Of a stretch of DNA of 24,253 nt, positions 23,948-24,253 are shown in pieces. The position numbers and the translations under genes were made by a program. The stretch's first letter is position 1; the number at the start of each line of letters is the position of its first letter. The notes beneath the pieces were generated by a model, which worked only from the letters and a program-made list of their open reading frames with translations, searched no databases and was not told the DNA's origin. Origin of the DNA: JAUWVG01 sp964633715 (GTDB lineage: Bacteria > Acidobacteriota > Aminicenantia > Aminicenantales > Aminicenantaceae); assembly GCA_964633715.1 (NCBI GenBank), contig CAZWHQ010000055.1, forward strand, positions 1 through 24,253, given 5' to 3'.

Positions 23948-24229
23948 TTAAACCTCTTTTTTAAATAGTTTGATAGTTTGAACAAGAGCCGTATCCGCAA
24001 TTCTGTAGCATATTTTGTTCCCTTCTCGTCTCGCATCAATAATTCCTGCCTCCTTGAGAATTTTAAGGTGCTGCGACGCATTGGGCTGAGATACCGAAAG
24101 GCCTTTCTGAATTTCTCCCACACAACAGTCCTTTTTCATCAAATCTTCCAGAAGCTTAATTCGTACAGGATGACCGAGAACCCGGAATTTTTTTGCTAAT
24201 CTTTCATGCGATTGATTGACAGCTATCAT
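23948..24229 (-). CDS. ArsR-family winged-helix transcriptional regulator
   Basis: 93 residues. Winged-helix domain: FRVLGHPVRIKLLEDL (16-30), recognition helix VSQPNASQHLKILKEAGII (about 46-64), wing ARREGNKICYRI. In the place of the metal-binding ELCVC motif of ArsR/SmtB it has KDCCVGEI with adjacent C35 and C36, which could sense thiol-reactive agents, metal or redox state. GAGG lies at 24236-24239, 6 nt before the ATG. As the first gene before thioredoxin it probably controls its own unit; the promoter is at or beyond the window edge. Confidence 0.88.
   Translation of the reverse strand: MIAVNQSHERLAKKFRVLGHPVRIKLLEDLMKKDCCVGEIQKGLSVSQPNASQHLKILKEAGIIDARREGNKICYRIADTALVQTIKLFKKEV
23953..23958 (-). 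promoter_or_regulatory. Ribosome-binding site fixing the thioredoxin start
   Basis: AAGAGG on the - strand, 6 nt before ATG 23944-23946, within the last codons of the ArsR gene. This excludes the long upstream extension of the frame. Confidence 0.7.
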
Positions 24230-24253
24230 TGTCCACCTCAGTGTATATAAATA

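Noticed and set aside
23947..24123. 59-residue N-terminal extension of thioredoxin
   Set aside because: It is the ArsR gene read in another frame; the short start has its own ribosome site and gives a standard thioredoxin length.
24244..24249. TATATA near the window edge as -10 of the ArsR unit
   Set aside because: Transcription would begin within or next to the ribosome site and the -35 would be outside the window, so it cannot be judged.

Overview
The window is a gene-dense stretch of a diderm, meso-DAP-type bacterial chromosome. I found no rRNA, tRNA, CRISPR array or intact insertion sequence. The gene content (complete division/cell-wall cluster, archaeal-type fructose-bisphosphate aldolase/phosphatase, FecR protein with a Trp-rich DUF6600-like region and a polyserine tail, imidazolonepropionase) would fit an uncultured anaerobic lineage such as Aminicenantes or another Acidobacteriota-like group. 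That placement is an inference from gene content, not a measured phylogeny.

Left part (1-4140): a membrane-anchored M23 peptidase on the + strand converges, one base apart, with a two-gene unit on the - strand. That unit encodes a small aromatic- and Ser/Arg-rich lipoprotein and a large secreted FecR/DUF6600-like protein with a polyserine tail. It is read from a near-consensus sigma-70 promoter at 4124-4152. The 315-bp intergenic region 4141-4455 holds a possible remnant of a small transposable or REP-like element and the promoter of the next operon.

Middle part (4456-6295): bifunctional FBP aldolase/phosphatase, a Nudix hydrolase and a DUF2007 protein, followed by a modest terminator candidate.

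Main part (6497-23369): a dcw (division and cell wall) cluster in the order mraZ, rsmH, ftsL, ftsI, murE, murF, mraY, murD, ftsW, murG, murC, ftsQ, ftsA, ftsZ, then hutI. Every junction either overlaps or is separated by at most 9 bp. The whole 16.9-kb run sits behind one consensus promoter (TTGACA, 16 nt, TATAAT at 6438-6465) followed by three 10-bp-spaced GGGA repeats, a textbook MraZ operator. The cluster makes UDP-MurNAc-pentapeptide (MurC, MurD, MurE, MurF), lipid I and lipid II (MraY, MurG), polymerises and crosslinks septal peptidoglycan (FtsW, FtsI) and assembles the division ring (FtsL, FtsQ, FtsA, FtsZ). murB and ddl, often found between murC and ftsQ, are absent here. hutI, a histidine-degradation gene, is fused into the 3' end by a 14-nt overlap with ftsZ.

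Right edge (23377-24229): a - strand redox-looking unit of ArsR-type regulator, thioredoxin, and a short gene below usual size cut-offs that starts like a cysteine-rich 4Fe-4S protein but seems truncated or frameshifted. The most noteworthy items are this unit, the polyserine/aromatic envelope pair, the MraZ operator overlapping its own start codon, and hutI coupled to ftsZ.
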